From: SAR324 cluster bacterium
GTDB taxonomy: Bacteria > SAR324 > NAC60-12
DNA length: 64,000 bases
Reading direction: 5' to 3'
Assembly: GCA_028281495.1 (NCBI GenBank)
Contig: JANQJU010000029.1
Coordinates: 620,001 to 684,000, forward strand
Shown here: piece by piece, positions 9,044 through 18,551 of the stretch
Layout of the letters: every line of letters begins with the position of its first letter
Position numbering within the stretch: position 1 is the first letter of the stretch
Translations under genes and position numbers: made by a program
The notes under the pieces: generated by a model
What the model saw: only the letters and a program-made list of their open reading frames with translations
What the model was told of the DNA's origin: nothing
Database searches by the model: none

Positions 9044-9760
9044 GTGACACTTTGGAATCGAAAATTATTGTTATTCGTGGGGTTGGCGTGGATGTTAGCG
9101 GGGTGTTCCACGGTGAGTAGCCTATGGTCATCCGAGAATGGGGGGGCAGGCGATAGCTCAGATAGTAACTACCAAGCTGGCATGTCTGCGTTGGAGGATA
9201 AAAAATATAATGACGCGATTCGATATTTTCGCCGCGTTGAGCCAAACTCCCCGGATTATGCAAACTCTTTAAAGATGATAGAAAGCATCCCCTTTCAGCG
9301 TGCCCAAGATGCTTATAAAGAAAAAAATTACAAACTTGCCATGCAGGAACTAGATAAGGTTCCTGATAACAATCCCAACTACCCGCGTGCCCAAAAGTTA
9401 CGTGCTAAGGCGGCCTATCCTTTGGCGATCAACGATTATCGCTCAGCGAGCGGAAATGTTCAGAAATTAAGTGCTTTGAAAAAAGTAGCTTCCGCAGCAG
9501 AAAAATCAGGGGATACGGCAGCGCTTCGAGAAACCGTTTCATTGATTGGCACACACCTCAAACAAGCGAGGCGAGTGAGAGACGTGCGGTCTTTGGTCAG
9601 TATGTTGGAATCCACTTTGGAGTCTCAGACCAACCCAGAAGTATTGAATTCGGGATTAGATCAAGCCTTTAGGGCTATCAAGCAGTTCAACTCCCAGCCA
9701 CAACTGCGCAAGCAATTGCTCAGCCTCATTGCAATGCTGAAGCTGAAACTGCAAACCTAA
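9044..9760 (+). CDS. Lipoprotein with TPR-like helical repeats
   Basis: The GTG start at 9044 has an excellent AGGAGG site four bases upstream. The N-terminus is a lipoprotein signal with lipobox LAGC (Cys21), so the mature protein should be lipid-anchored. From about residue 40, repeats such as 'YQAGMSALEDKKYNDAIRYFRRV' and 'AQDAYKEKNYKLAMQELDKV' give tetratricopeptide-like helical pairs; the second half (about 125-238) is helical and less repetitive. Proteins of this shape often act as assembly or docking factors in the envelope, but no specific partner is visible. It is followed convergently by the PrsW-like gene. Confidence 0.75.
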   Translation: MTLWNRKLLLFVGLAWMLAGCSTVSSLWSSENGGAGDSSDSNYQAGMSALEDKKYNDAIRYFRRVEPNSPDYANSLKMIESIPFQRAQDAYKEKNYKLAMQELDKVPDNNPNYPRAQKLRAKAAYPLAINDYRSASGNVQKLSALKKVASAAEKSGDTAALRETVSLIGTHLKQARRVRDVRSLVSMLESTLESQTNPEVLNSGLDQAFRAIKQFNSQPQLRKQLLSLIAMLKLKLQT

Positions 9761-9786
9761 TCGATGTCAATCTCCAAAACACGTTT

Positions 9787-10566
9787 TTATGTTTCAGAAG
9801 TTTTTCCCGAGTGGGAGCCACTGTACGACTCGGCTGAGGTTGGAGAAAAGTTGGATCGTTTGAGAGAATAATGGCGCAATAACAAAGTCCAGCCGATCAT
9901 GATCAACAGCAACGTATAAGACCATCGTTCTAAATTCAAAGAAAGCAGCGCGTCGTAGGTTCCGTGAAGGAATGCAGAGATCAGCCAGCCTTGCAGAATC
10001 AACAAAACGGCCTCAGGATGAAAGGTTTGATGAGGTTGACGAGATCGTAATAAAAATCGAGATTTGGCCATAAAGTATCCCATAGGGACACTCATCACGA
10101 TATGGGTGGGAAGGATGATGATTGACCGCAGCACCAGGACTGGAAATCCATAGCGATCCGAGTAAAACATATTTTCGACACAAGCAAAGCCAAGAGCCAC
10201 CACAGCCGCATACAAAATACCATCAAATGGTTCTCGAAAATCCTTGGAATGGTAAGCAAACAATAACAGGATCACAAGTTTGGCAAATTCTTCGTTAAAG
10301 CCAACCATGTACCAAAAGCCCAGAGCGTAATAACGAAATTCAGGCAGGCTTTCAAATAGGATCACTGATTCCGAAGCACCTGGCCAAAACATCGTATATT
10401 TTTCGACAATATGATTGAGTGTGAGCGCGATCAACCCGCTGCAAAATCCTCCAAAAAACAGCAGGATCATCAAAAATGCACTACTGCGCTTGTAACGGTT
10501 GGCTATATAGAATAACCAAATCCAAAGTAAGGCTGGCACGACGGCCACTATTGCGAAAGATAACAT
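9787..10566 (-). CDS. PrsW-family intramembrane metalloprotease
   Basis: This 259-residue multi-pass membrane protein has the conserved PrsW protease motifs: FNEEFAK (Glu92, Glu93), a GFACVEN segment (Glu131), PTHIVMSVPMG (His155) and LHGTYD (His201). These are the glutamate and histidine residues taken as the zinc site in this family. PrsW in Bacillus cleaves an anti-sigma factor, but members elsewhere have varied or unknown targets. Seven or eight hydrophobic segments are visible, with a hydrophilic, Ser-rich tail. It stands alone on the minus strand between a lipoprotein and a diguanylate cyclase, so context does not name its substrate. Confidence 0.82.
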   Translation of the reverse strand: MLSFAIVAVVPALLWIWLFYIANRYKRSSAFLMILLFFGGFCSGLIALTLNHIVEKYTMFWPGASESVILFESLPEFRYYALGFWYMVGFNEEFAKLVILLLFAYHSKDFREPFDGILYAAVVALGFACVENMFYSDRYGFPVLVLRSIIILPTHIVMSVPMGYFMAKSRFLLRSRQPHQTFHPEAVLLILQGWLISAFLHGTYDALLSLNLERWSYTLLLIMIGWTLLLRHYSLKRSNFSPTSAESYSGSHSGKTSET

Positions 10567-10633
10567 TTGCTTTTATCCAATAACTGGTTGTAAGGAAATC
10601 GTCTGGATTTGAACCGCAATCTGAGAAACTTTT

Positions 10634-12043
10634 ATGCAGCGTGTACCGTTATCGGCCAAGAGTTCTGAAGAACTTGAGGCGATCTCAAAAACAATATTGA
10701 TAGGGCGGTATTTTAAGGATTTCGAGCTTTCTACCTTGACCTCTCTTTTGAAGCAAGGACAATTGCTTCATCTGCCGAAGGACGAATACCTGATCAAAGA
10801 AGGAGACATAAGCGCTCCCGAACTCTATATTCTGCTCGAAGGCTCTTTGGCTGTCGTCTCTCAATCCAAATTCATCCTGCGCTTGGAAATGCCAGGAGAT
10901 ATTGCCGGAGAGATGTCGATCTTGAGTCCCGGACCTCGCTCCGCCGATGTCCTTGCTGAAACTGATTGCCAAATCGTAGCTTTTTCCGAAGAGGTATTTG
11001 CCGTTGAATTTCCCACCGATTCTGTGTCCGTCTTCTACCTGATGTTTTCCCACATTTTAGCAGAAAAACTCAGGATCACGACCGCTCAGTCCTTGGTTCG
11101 CAAAAACGAGCGAGTGATCTCCACCGGTCAAATCAAAGTCGCGATGATCGATCAAAATATTGCAGATCGGATGATCATTCGTGGTGTGATTGAATCGCAA
11201 TGGCCCGAAGCCAAAGTGATGGAATTGGATAACCCCCAGGAATTTATCGACAATGCGACCAAAGAAAGATTCGATCTGTTTATCCTGGATGTCATGTTCT
11301 CCCACAAATTGGCGAGCCAGGAAAAAGCCATCAAAACCCTCCTCAAAGCCACAAAGATCTACGGAGTTCCCATTTTTGTAATCAGTTCATTTTGTAACGA
11401 CGTGATGAATCGGGAATGGCTGATGAAAATGGGGGTCGACGATGTGTTAGCCAAACCATTTTCGATTTTCGACCTAAAGCATGACATCGTCAAGTTCCGT
11501 GTCTGGTACTACAAGCAACGTGAGCTGGACACCATCGAGCATGATGCAGACACAGATCGTCTGACCGGCTTGGCCAATCGGCGTCGCTTGGATGAATTTT
11601 TAGAAGCCTTAGAAACCGTTTATCCCGAAAGCCAACAACCCTTCTCGTTGATCATTTCAGACGTGGATAATTTTAAACATTATAATGACAGCCACGGCCA
11701 TCAAATGGGAGATGTCGTGTTGGCAGGGATCTCCGCAATTTTTTCTCAGAATGTTCGAAAAGGAGACTTGGCTGCTCGATTTGGAGGAGAAGAATTTGTG
11801 ATGGTCCTTCCTAATTGCACAAAAGACAATGCGATCAAAGTAGCCGAAAAACTTCGCAAAGCTGTGGAAGACGAAGAATTTCCTTTCCAAGACCAACAAC
11901 CCACCGGAAATCTTACAGCGACTTTAGGAGTCGCGACTTTTCCTGATGATGCTTCGCAAATCCATCTCCTTCTCAAAAGGGCCGATGACTGCCTGTACCG
12001 CGGAAAAGCCGCTGGACGTAATGTGGTGGTCGCTGCCGAATAA
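10634..12043 (+). CDS. Diguanylate cyclase with cyclic-nucleotide-binding and receiver domains
   Basis: The 469-residue cytoplasmic protein has three domains. Residues about 20-140 form a cNMP-binding beta barrel (GDISAPELYILLEGSLAV, then a PGDIAGEMSIL phosphate-binding-cassette-like segment). Residues about 172-295 form a receiver-like domain with candidate Asp219 in FILDVMF and a C-terminal K-P pair. Residues about 305-469 form a GGDEF domain with active-site GGEEF at 384-388. An RxxD inhibitory site (RKGD, 375-378) lies five residues before it, as in feedback-inhibited enzymes. It should make cyclic di-GMP from GTP, controlled by a cyclic nucleotide and phosphorylation. An unusual point is that the receiver sits in the middle. 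The gene appears monocistronic. Confidence 0.92.
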   Translation: MQRVPLSAKSSEELEAISKTILIGRYFKDFELSTLTSLLKQGQLLHLPKDEYLIKEGDISAPELYILLEGSLAVVSQSKFILRLEMPGDIAGEMSILSPGPRSADVLAETDCQIVAFSEEVFAVEFPTDSVSVFYLMFSHILAEKLRITTAQSLVRKNERVISTGQIKVAMIDQNIADRMIIRGVIESQWPEAKVMELDNPQEFIDNATKERFDLFILDVMFSHKLASQEKAIKTLLKATKIYGVPIFVISSFCNDVMNREWLMKMGVDDVLAKPFSIFDLKHDIVKFRVWYYKQRELDTIEHDADTDRLTGLANRRRLDEFLEALETVYPESQQPFSLIISDVDNFKHYNDSHGHQMGDVVLAGISAIFSQNVRKGDLAARFGGEEFVMVLPNCTKDNAIKVAEKLRKAVEDEEFPFQDQQPTGNLTATLGVATFPDDASQIHLLLKRADDCLYRGKAAGRNVVVAAE

Positions 12044-12059
12044 ACTGGCTCAAACAGGC

Positions 12060-13475
12060 TCAGTGCGACCGTCGAATCGGCTTCCCTGGAAACACGTTTT
12101 CTAGGAGTTGCGAATTCTTAACCACAAAGGTTCCGTTCACGAGCACGTGTGCAATTCCTTTAGAATACACAAGTGGATTCTGGTAGGTGGCTTGATCAAT
12201 GATCGTGTTGGGATCAAAAACGGTGATATCGGCATCCGACCCTACTTGTACCCTTCCTTTCTTTTTCATCTGTGGATCCACGGTTTCGACTCTTTGAGCC
12301 GGAAGAAGTGTCATTTTTCGCAACGCAGTCATCAGCTCGATCAATTGTCGTTCTCGCACGTACATTCCGAGGACACGTGAGAACGTTCCGGCCCCTCGTG
12401 GATGGGGATGATCGGTTTTCACACCTCGATGGTATTCCAAACCATCTGAAGACACGATGACATCCGGATCAGCAATGCATAAGCTCACTTGTTCACTGGG
12501 AATGGCGAATGCCACAACCGCACCACCGATTTTTCGATATTTTTCAAATGTTTCTGGGGTAAGCCGCTCACCGGTCGCGACCCATTCCAGATCTCCATAA
12601 GTAATGCCTGTTGCTTTTTGCCAATCCCCATCGAACAGCGAAGATTGGATGTAGGTCGAATACGCATCGTAAGGGTATAGTTCAGTGGTGATACTCACCC
12701 CTTCACCTTGTGCCCGCTTGATACGATTCAATAACTCCGGTGCCCGCGCTTGATTATAGCTCGTGATATGGTTCACATGGATTGACACGCCCGCCACCGA
12801 AGCATAACCGATCACTTCTTCAATCGCATTCATGATATCGGCATAAAGCTCACGAATGTGTACAACAATTGGGACATTGTTTTTGGCAGCAACTTGAAAC
12901 ATTGCCTGCATTTCAAACGGAGTCACCCCTGGAGTGTATCCTAAGCCAATACCGATTCCTAAAGCACCCGCGTCCAACCCCTCTTGCAGGTGAGCTACAA
13001 TTTGTTCGACTTGTTCGGAGGTGCTCGCATCATGCTCTGTGTTAGGAAACTTACCCATCAAATCGAATATCTCATCAAGCTCCGCCGGAGCTTCAAACGT
13101 ATACGGTCCCATAACGGCGATGCGAGCCGCAATTTGTCCGACCGTAATTCCAAAGTTGACCATCGAGTTGCCTTCGTGGATTTTGTACCAATCGTCAATC
13201 AACAGGCGTCCATTTTCTATGTCCAAGGAGGTCGTGACCCCATCCGTTACTTGGTATTTGTCACTCTCCTTGTTGAAGCCATGTTGATTGATATCGATGA
13301 ACCCAGGCGCAACCACCAAGCCTTTCACATCAATGACTTCCTTGCCTTGTAAGGGGCTTTTGGTAATCGCTGTTACCGTTCCATCCAATATCCCCACATT
13401 TCGTACTGCATCTAAATTGGTTTCCGGATCCATCACTCGTCCATTGGCCAGTACCAGATCGTATTCTGTCGACAT
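12060..13475 (-). CDS. Amidohydrolase-family enzyme, D-aminoacylase-like, with an altered HxH motif
   Basis: The ATG at 13475 is chosen because GGAG lies eight bases upstream; an in-frame GTG at 13487 overlaps that site. The ~471-residue protein has the composite beta-sandwich plus TIM barrel of the amidohydrolase superfamily (N-terminal VLANGRVMDPET, VVAPGFIDI; C-terminal GRVQVGSDADITVFD). It resembles the N-acyl-D-amino-acid deacylase branch. Metal-site candidates are visible in VVHIRE, HVNHI and SSDG. The first-strand motif, usually HxH, reads NQH (Asn63, His65), and the cysteine found after GVTT in true D-aminoacylases is absent. The activity is therefore uncertain. It lies 155 bases downstream of a binding-protein gene on the same strand, which suggests a shared substrate. 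Confidence 0.85.
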   Translation of the reverse strand: MSTEYDLVLANGRVMDPETNLDAVRNVGILDGTVTAITKSPLQGKEVIDVKGLVVAPGFIDINQHGFNKESDKYQVTDGVTTSLDIENGRLLIDDWYKIHEGNSMVNFGITVGQIAARIAVMGPYTFEAPAELDEIFDLMGKFPNTEHDASTSEQVEQIVAHLQEGLDAGALGIGIGLGYTPGVTPFEMQAMFQVAAKNNVPIVVHIRELYADIMNAIEEVIGYASVAGVSIHVNHITSYNQARAPELLNRIKRAQGEGVSITTELYPYDAYSTYIQSSLFDGDWQKATGITYGDLEWVATGERLTPETFEKYRKIGGAVVAFAIPSEQVSLCIADPDVIVSSDGLEYHRGVKTDHPHPRGAGTFSRVLGMYVRERQLIELMTALRKMTLLPAQRVETVDPQMKKKGRVQVGSDADITVFDPNTIIDQATYQNPLVYSKGIAHVLVNGTFVVKNSQLLENVFPGKPIRRSH

Positions 13476-13630
13476 AATCAGCTCCACTAGTTTGAGATTT
13501 AGATTTGAAAGTTAACAAAATTATGGAGCCGAGTGGCTCCAACGGTTTAGTTTCACTAAATCTCCAAATCGAAGTCAAGCTCTTGACCGCTAGAAAACAT
13601 CGCCCTCGAAAAAGGCCGTGTTGCTCGTTC

Positions 13631-14530
13631 TCAACGGTGAAAAATAGGATAGCTTTCATAGTCTGAATAAAAACCGTGTTGCTGCTCATAAGCGGCATCC
13701 AGATAGCTCTCGAAAGGAACTCCATAGCCATGGGGATTCCTAAATTTACGAAGCATTTGGTACCAAATTTGAGAATCTTTCATCTTTTTCAATTCTTCAT
13801 CCATGGCTCGTATCAACCCTTGCTGCACCCAAGGAGATTTTCGAGACACCATGAAAACGAAATGGAATCGAGTCCACGGCCAACCGTCTGTTTGATGTTC
13901 TTCTAGTTGGTCACTGACTCCTTGCTTTTCAGCCCACCAATTGATCCAAGTGGAAGAATTGATCAGAATGTCTCCACGCCCTTTGGCAAGAAGGATTGGC
14001 AGTTGTTCCAATTTTGACACTTCGTGGATCTTATAACCTTCAGTTTTCTTGAGGAACGCGGCAGACCATCCATTCCCGATGAAATCGACCAATTTGTAGC
14101 CCTTCAGATCTTCCAATCCTTGAAACTCGGCAACTGATTGGGCCAACGTGGTATTTCCTTTTTTGATAAAGATATTCCAATAATTCGGAAGGGCATTTTC
14201 CTTACCAAAAATGGCATATTGAAATCTCTTTTTAGTGGGAGTCGTCATCATCGCGTCGACTTTCCCCCGTTCCACCATAATCTGCGCACGTTTCCAAGGA
14301 TAGAACTTATGCTCTACCTCGATCCCTAACTGCTTCATGATATGGCTCACGATTTCGACTTCTAAGCCTTTCGCTTCACCATTTTCTTTCCAATTGATCG
14401 GTTCAGCATCCGCCATATAGGCCCAAGTCACCTTCGATTTGGCTAAGGCGGATGGACTCGACGCCAGTAAACATAACCCCAGGATGATACAAGCCTTACT
14501 CATTTTTCTAATCGAAATATTTTTATTCAT
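13631..14530 (-). CDS. Periplasmic solute-binding-like protein (orphan, SBP family 3-like)
   Basis: The ATG at 14530 is preferred (GGAG five bases upstream) over an in-frame GTG at 14536. A signal peptide ends near SPSALA, and the mature domain shows the family 3 pattern: EPINWKENGEAKGLEVEI, FYPWKRAQIMVERGKVDAMM, then a hinge and second lobe ending FESYLDA. It should bind a small solute in the periplasm. No permease is next to it. The gene downstream on the same strand is an amidohydrolase, so an acylated amino acid or similar amide is a reasonable but untested ligand guess. Confidence 0.82.
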   Translation of the reverse strand: MNKNISIRKMSKACIILGLCLLASSPSALAKSKVTWAYMADAEPINWKENGEAKGLEVEIVSHIMKQLGIEVEHKFYPWKRAQIMVERGKVDAMMTTPTKKRFQYAIFGKENALPNYWNIFIKKGNTTLAQSVAEFQGLEDLKGYKLVDFIGNGWSAAFLKKTEGYKIHEVSKLEQLPILLAKGRGDILINSSTWINWWAEKQGVSDQLEEHQTDGWPWTRFHFVFMVSRKSPWVQQGLIRAMDEELKKMKDSQIWYQMLRKFRNPHGYGVPFESYLDAAYEQQHGFYSDYESYPIFHR

Positions 14531-15071
14531 AGTCACTCCAGATGGAAAATCTCAGAACCTGATCGTAAATCTTCTCTATTTGAAAACGATCCACTCTATT
14601 GTGATCCGATATTACGTGTTGTAATTTCAGGTGATTTAGATTCTTGACTCAGAAGCATCAAAACGACCGCGACTTCCAGTCATACAGGATGGTTCAAGTA
14701 AAACAATAAAACCACGCGGAGGGCCTAAGAATATGAAAAAGATAGAAGTGGTAATCCCTGAAAACATAGGGCGATCACACGGAAGCGATTGATGTTCATT
14801 CCTAAACACCAACGAACTGGGCGAAGCTGGAACTGGGCAGTTGTTGTGGCCAGTCAACAATCTTAATGATCGTGACAGGATGTAATATTCTTAGCATATA
14901 CGTTCCATAATTGGAAAGTTTATTTTCCAATAAGTGATTTTTCAAATGATACAAACAACTTCCCATTCCAAAGATGTTCTCTGTTTATTTACCCTGTCGA
15001 ATTACGCTAAAGTGATAGGACTTTCGCTAAGTTATATTGTTTATTGATACTTCCTTCCAAAAAAAGGTCTC
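14531..15071. other. Long intergenic region with a possible decayed coding stretch
   Basis: This 541-base gap separates two divergent binding-protein genes and should hold both promoters. No convincing gene is present. From 14640 to 14885 the plus strand stays open except for a single in-frame TGA at 14790-14792, and the reverse strand of the same part is also open for 74 codons. Neither has a ribosome-binding site. It could be a gene remnant. The rest (14886-15071) is AT-rich and promoter-like, with nothing assignable. Confidence 0.35.
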
Positions 15072-15836
15072 ATGATGCGACGCATTTTCCTAATTGGTTT
15101 GTTCGTAACCTCAGGAATAACCGCTTGGTCCGCACCAACCGTTATTCGTCTATGCGAAGACCCTTGGCCACCTTACGTCATTGGAAAAATAGGTCATGCT
15201 CCTGAAGGGGGCATACTTACAATCCTATTACAAAAAATCTTTCAACGTATGGAAAATGTACATCTTGAAATGAGAATTCAACCTTGGAAACGTTGCTTGC
15301 GAGAAGTCAAATCAGGACGTCGAATCGATGGTTTCATGGGTGGGCTTCAATCTAAGGATCGCCCCTATGTGCTTTTTTCTGACATTTTGTTTTCGCAGCG
15401 AGCCCTTGCCTTTTTCCTCAAAGAACAGTTTCCAAACGGCTTTGACTGGAAGACTGTTGAAGATTTTCGTGGCTATCGAATTGGAGGAGGCGCTGCTTTT
15501 TCCTTTGGTGACCGATTTGATGCCGCTATTCAAGCAGGAACAATACAAATTTACGAGTTGGGCGAGGCTACCTTACCTTATCAAATGCTCGTCCGAGGTC
15601 GCTTGGATTTTGTATTCAATAATGAGTTAGTAGCTCGTACTTTACTCTATGAGTTAGGTATTGCTGATAAGATAGGACAAGCCCCTACTCCGATCAATCA
15701 ATCCGTTTACCATGTAGGATTTTCTCGAAATTCTGAGAAAGCCATAGCTGTGCTTCCCCAATTTAACCGAATCCTTGCTGAGTTCAAAGCAGAGGGTTTG
15801 ATCGAACAACTCTTCGCTAAAGGAACTTTAGAATAG
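15072..15836 (+). CDS. Periplasmic solute-binding-like protein (orphan)
   Basis: The 254-residue product starts with a signal peptide (about 1-20, ITAWSA cleavage region). The mature part has the family 3 binding-protein pattern: LCEDPWPPYVIG, ILLQKIFQR, IQPWKRCLREVKSGRRIDGF and a second-lobe segment FRGYRIGGGAAFSFGDRFDAA. The 'xxPWKRCL' phrase is shared with the other orphan binding proteins in this window. Two start codons are adjacent (15072 and 15075); the ribosome-binding site is poor (AAAAAAAGGTCTC upstream). No transporter genes adjoin it; the next gene is another binding protein that leads into a sensor kinase. Ligand unknown. Confidence 0.8.
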   Translation: MMRRIFLIGLFVTSGITAWSAPTVIRLCEDPWPPYVIGKIGHAPEGGILTILLQKIFQRMENVHLEMRIQPWKRCLREVKSGRRIDGFMGGLQSKDRPYVLFSDILFSQRALAFFLKEQFPNGFDWKTVEDFRGYRIGGGAAFSFGDRFDAAIQAGTIQIYELGEATLPYQMLVRGRLDFVFNNELVARTLLYELGIADKIGQAPTPINQSVYHVGFSRNSEKAIAVLPQFNRILAEFKAEGLIEQLFAKGTLE

Positions 15837-16107
15837 GGCGTCCAGCTTCGGTTGCAGCTACTCGACTTAGCATCTCACCTTGCGAGAAAATTAAAAAAAC
15901 AAAATCTAAACAAAAAGACAACAAAAGTTAAAATAACTCTGGTTACTTCGCCCCATCTGCGCTATCCTTATGACTGTATTGCCCCTTGATTCTACCGAAA
16001 GTTAGAAAATCAAGAGTGAGCTTACTTTGTTATTCTGATTGGCCTTTGTTCTCGACTTGCCTAACAGCGAGTATCAAGGATTGCGACCCCTGCGTGGAGA
16101 AAAAAGT

Positions 16108-16896
16108 ATGCAATTTTTTATCGTTAGAAAACTAAAACTCTTTTTGAGCATTGGGTGTTTTCTTATCACCTTGCCTTGGGTAGCGGCTGGGCAAGAAACT
16201 ATTAGTCTCAGTGCAGGCGACTGGTCCCCTTATCTTTCTGAAGATTTGAAGTACCAAGGGATTGCGGCACGTATCATCAAAGAATCGTTTGCCAGCCAAG
16301 GCGTAGAAGTCACGATCAATTTTTATCCTTGGCAACGGGCATTCGAGGAAGCCAAGTTAGGGCGTGAAGATGGAACAGCTGTTTGGTTGGAGCGCGAAGA
16401 TCGTAAAGAATTTTTTTACTACAGCGAACCCGTCGTTGAAGAATTTCATGTGTTTTTTCATCTAAAGGACCAGGCATTCGATTGGAATGCGATCAATGAT
16501 CTCAAAAACTTCGAGTTGGGTGGCTTGGTCGGGTTTTCTTACGGGAAACTGTTGGACGATGCCATCACTCAAGGTTCGGTCTCCATCAATCGAACCCCCA
16601 ACGACGAATCCAATTTCAATAAATTGCTCAAAGGTCGGATCGATTTGTATCCGCAAGAAATGAATGTTGGATATGAAGTGCTTCAAAAGTCTTTCGGTCT
16701 TCAACAAGTGGCGTTGATCACAAATCATCCGAAGCCGTTTTTGCGGAACTTCAGCTATTTGATGTTATCTAAAAAAAATCCTCAAAATCAAACGCTTCTG
16801 AAACGATTCAACACCGGGCTGAGGCAATTGAAAGAGAGTGGTAAATACGAACAGTATTTCAAAGAAGCTCGCGAAGGTGCCTATCGTAAAAACTAG
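16108..16896 (+). CDS. Periplasmic binding protein preceding the sensor kinase operon
   Basis: The ATG at 16108 is chosen because GGAG lies ten bases upstream and it gives a proper signal peptide (about 1-25, LPWVAAG). An upstream in-frame TTG at 16039 would add a hydrophilic leader and is unlikely. The mature protein is of the family 3 type (LSAGDWSPYLSE, GIAARIIKESF, FYPWQRAFEEAKLGREDGT). It ends only 32 bases before the histidine-kinase gene on the same strand, so the two probably form one operon. That order suggests a binding protein that presents its ligand to the kinase's periplasmic domain rather than to a transporter; none is nearby. Confidence 0.82.
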   Translation: MQFFIVRKLKLFLSIGCFLITLPWVAAGQETISLSAGDWSPYLSEDLKYQGIAARIIKESFASQGVEVTINFYPWQRAFEEAKLGREDGTAVWLEREDRKEFFYYSEPVVEEFHVFFHLKDQAFDWNAINDLKNFELGGLVGFSYGKLLDDAITQGSVSINRTPNDESNFNKLLKGRIDLYPQEMNVGYEVLQKSFGLQQVALITNHPKPFLRNFSYLMLSKKNPQNQTLLKRFNTGLRQLKESGKYEQYFKEAREGAYRKN

Positions 16897-16928
16897 GCAA
16901 GACGACAAATTGATCAGGGAGGGACGCT

Positions 16929-18551
16929 ATGTCGCCGCAACCAACATTCCAATTGAAAAATTCGATTTCCACCCAAATGCTGAAACGGGTGTTTGGAATC
17001 TATTTTGTGATCGCTTTGATCGTCACGGTCGTCCATATGGTGGCTGAATATTACAATACCCAAGCCACCATCTTGAAAGAATTGGAAGTGCTCACAAAAA
17101 CCTTTGAACCGGGACTGGCCACATCCTTGTGGGATCAATACTTAGATCCTTTGCAATCCACAACAGGGGGGTTGTTGACCCTGCCCTCTGTTGTTGGGAT
17201 ACGAGTTGTCGATGACCAGAACCAAGAAGTGGCGACGGCTGGAATTTTACCTGAAAGTGATCTTGCCGGAAGCGGTGGATTGTTCGGCATCACGTCTCCA
17301 TTGCGTCACACCTACAAAGGGAAAGAGCGGGAAGTCGGTAAAATCATGTTGTATTCCAGTTCTCAAATCGTGTTCCAGCGAGTTCAGCTAGGCTTTGGAT
17401 TGATTTTGGTTAACGCCATCATCAAAACCATAGCCTTATGGATAATTTTTTTATGGGTCGGCACCCGGTTGTTGGCAAATCCGTTGAGCCGTTTGATTGC
17501 CGTAGCAAGGCGTGTGAAGCTCCATGAATTGGAAAACCTGCGGGTGGATACAGGAACTCCCTACAACAATGAATTAAAAGTATTAGAAGAAACGTTCAAC
17601 CTCATGATTCGAGACCTGCATGACGAAATTTCCGAACACAGGCAAGCCCAACTACAGCTCGAAGCCAGCCAGGCTGAACTATTAGAATACAAAGACCATT
17701 TGGAAGAATTGGTGGAAGCTCGTACCAAAGAACTTCAACAATCTAATGATCAACTGCAACTAGAAATCGATGAACGAAAACTCACCGAAACCAAATTGCG
17801 CAACACTCAAGATCAACTGATCCAGTCCTCGAAACTAGCCTCTCTCGGAGAAATGTCCACCGGCATCGCTCATGAAATCAATCAACCTCTGCAAGTGATT
17901 TCAATCAACGCGGAAAACCTGATCGATGATTTTGAAGAGGATTTGTATGACCAAGCCGTTCCGATGTTAGAGAACATCATCAAGCACGTCGACCGAGCCT
18001 CAAAAATCACCAACCATCTGCGTACCTTCGGTCGCGATGCACGAAGATCCCGTGGACAGACCGAGGCTATCAATAATCTGATTGAAGAAACGTTCATCCT
18101 GATGAACGCCCAACTCATGAAACAACATATTACAGTGAAGAAGGAATTAGGAGAACGGCTGCCAATGGTGCCATGCCATCGTATTCAGATCGAACAAGTT
18201 TTCACCAACTTGCTCACCAATTCCAAAGACGCATTAGAAGAAATAGAGGGGGATAAAATAATCACGGTCCGCTCGTTACAAGAAGGGGATTGGATTGTCG
18301 TCGAAGTGGAAGACAATGGCCCCGGCATTCCCAAAGAGGTGCTTCCCAACATCTTTGATCCTTTTTTTACTACCAAACCTGTAGGGAAAGGTACCGGTTT
18401 GGGGCTTTCCATAAGCTATGGCATTATTGGAGACCATCATGGTCAGTTAAACGTCATCTCGGAGTCAGGCAAAGGGGCCTGCTTTCGCGTTTGTCTGCCT
18501 TTGGAAGAAAATGAAGAAGGAATCGTATTACCCCATGGAGAGGAGCTATGA
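16929..18551 (+). CDS. Membrane sensor histidine kinase with HAMP domain
   Basis: A strong GGGAGGG site precedes the ATG. The 540-residue protein has a first membrane helix at about 20-42, a periplasmic domain of about 110 residues, a second helix at about 152-180, and a HAMP linker to about 235. A long coiled coil follows (about 235-295) before the kinase core. The phospho-acceptor is His315 in GIAHEINQPL. The ATPase domain shows TNLLTNSKDA (N box), DNGPGIP, FDPFFTTKPVGKGTGLGL and SISYGI, typical of the NtrB/DctB-like HPK4 group. It overlaps the downstream response-regulator gene by four bases (ATGA). The binding-protein gene upstream probably supplies the signal. Confidence 0.92.
   Translation: MSPQPTFQLKNSISTQMLKRVFGIYFVIALIVTVVHMVAEYYNTQATILKELEVLTKTFEPGLATSLWDQYLDPLQSTTGGLLTLPSVVGIRVVDDQNQEVATAGILPESDLAGSGGLFGITSPLRHTYKGKEREVGKIMLYSSSQIVFQRVQLGFGLILVNAIIKTIALWIIFLWVGTRLLANPLSRLIAVARRVKLHELENLRVDTGTPYNNELKVLEETFNLMIRDLHDEISEHRQAQLQLEASQAELLEYKDHLEELVEARTKELQQSNDQLQLEIDERKLTETKLRNTQDQLIQSSKLASLGEMSTGIAHEINQPLQVISINAENLIDDFEEDLYDQAVPMLENIIKHVDRASKITNHLRTFGRDARRSRGQTEAINNLIEETFILMNAQLMKQHITVKKELGERLPMVPCHRIQIEQVFTNLLTNSKDALEEIEGDKIITVRSLQEGDWIVVEVEDNGPGIPKEVLPNIFDPFFTTKPVGKGTGLGLSISYGIIGDHHGQLNVISESGKGACFRVCLPLEENEEGIVLPHGEEL

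Noticed and set aside
14636..14860. A 74-codon open frame on the minus strand, considered as a gene
   Set aside because: No ribosome-binding site, a competing open frame on the other strand, and no recognisable domain; kept only as a possible remnant.
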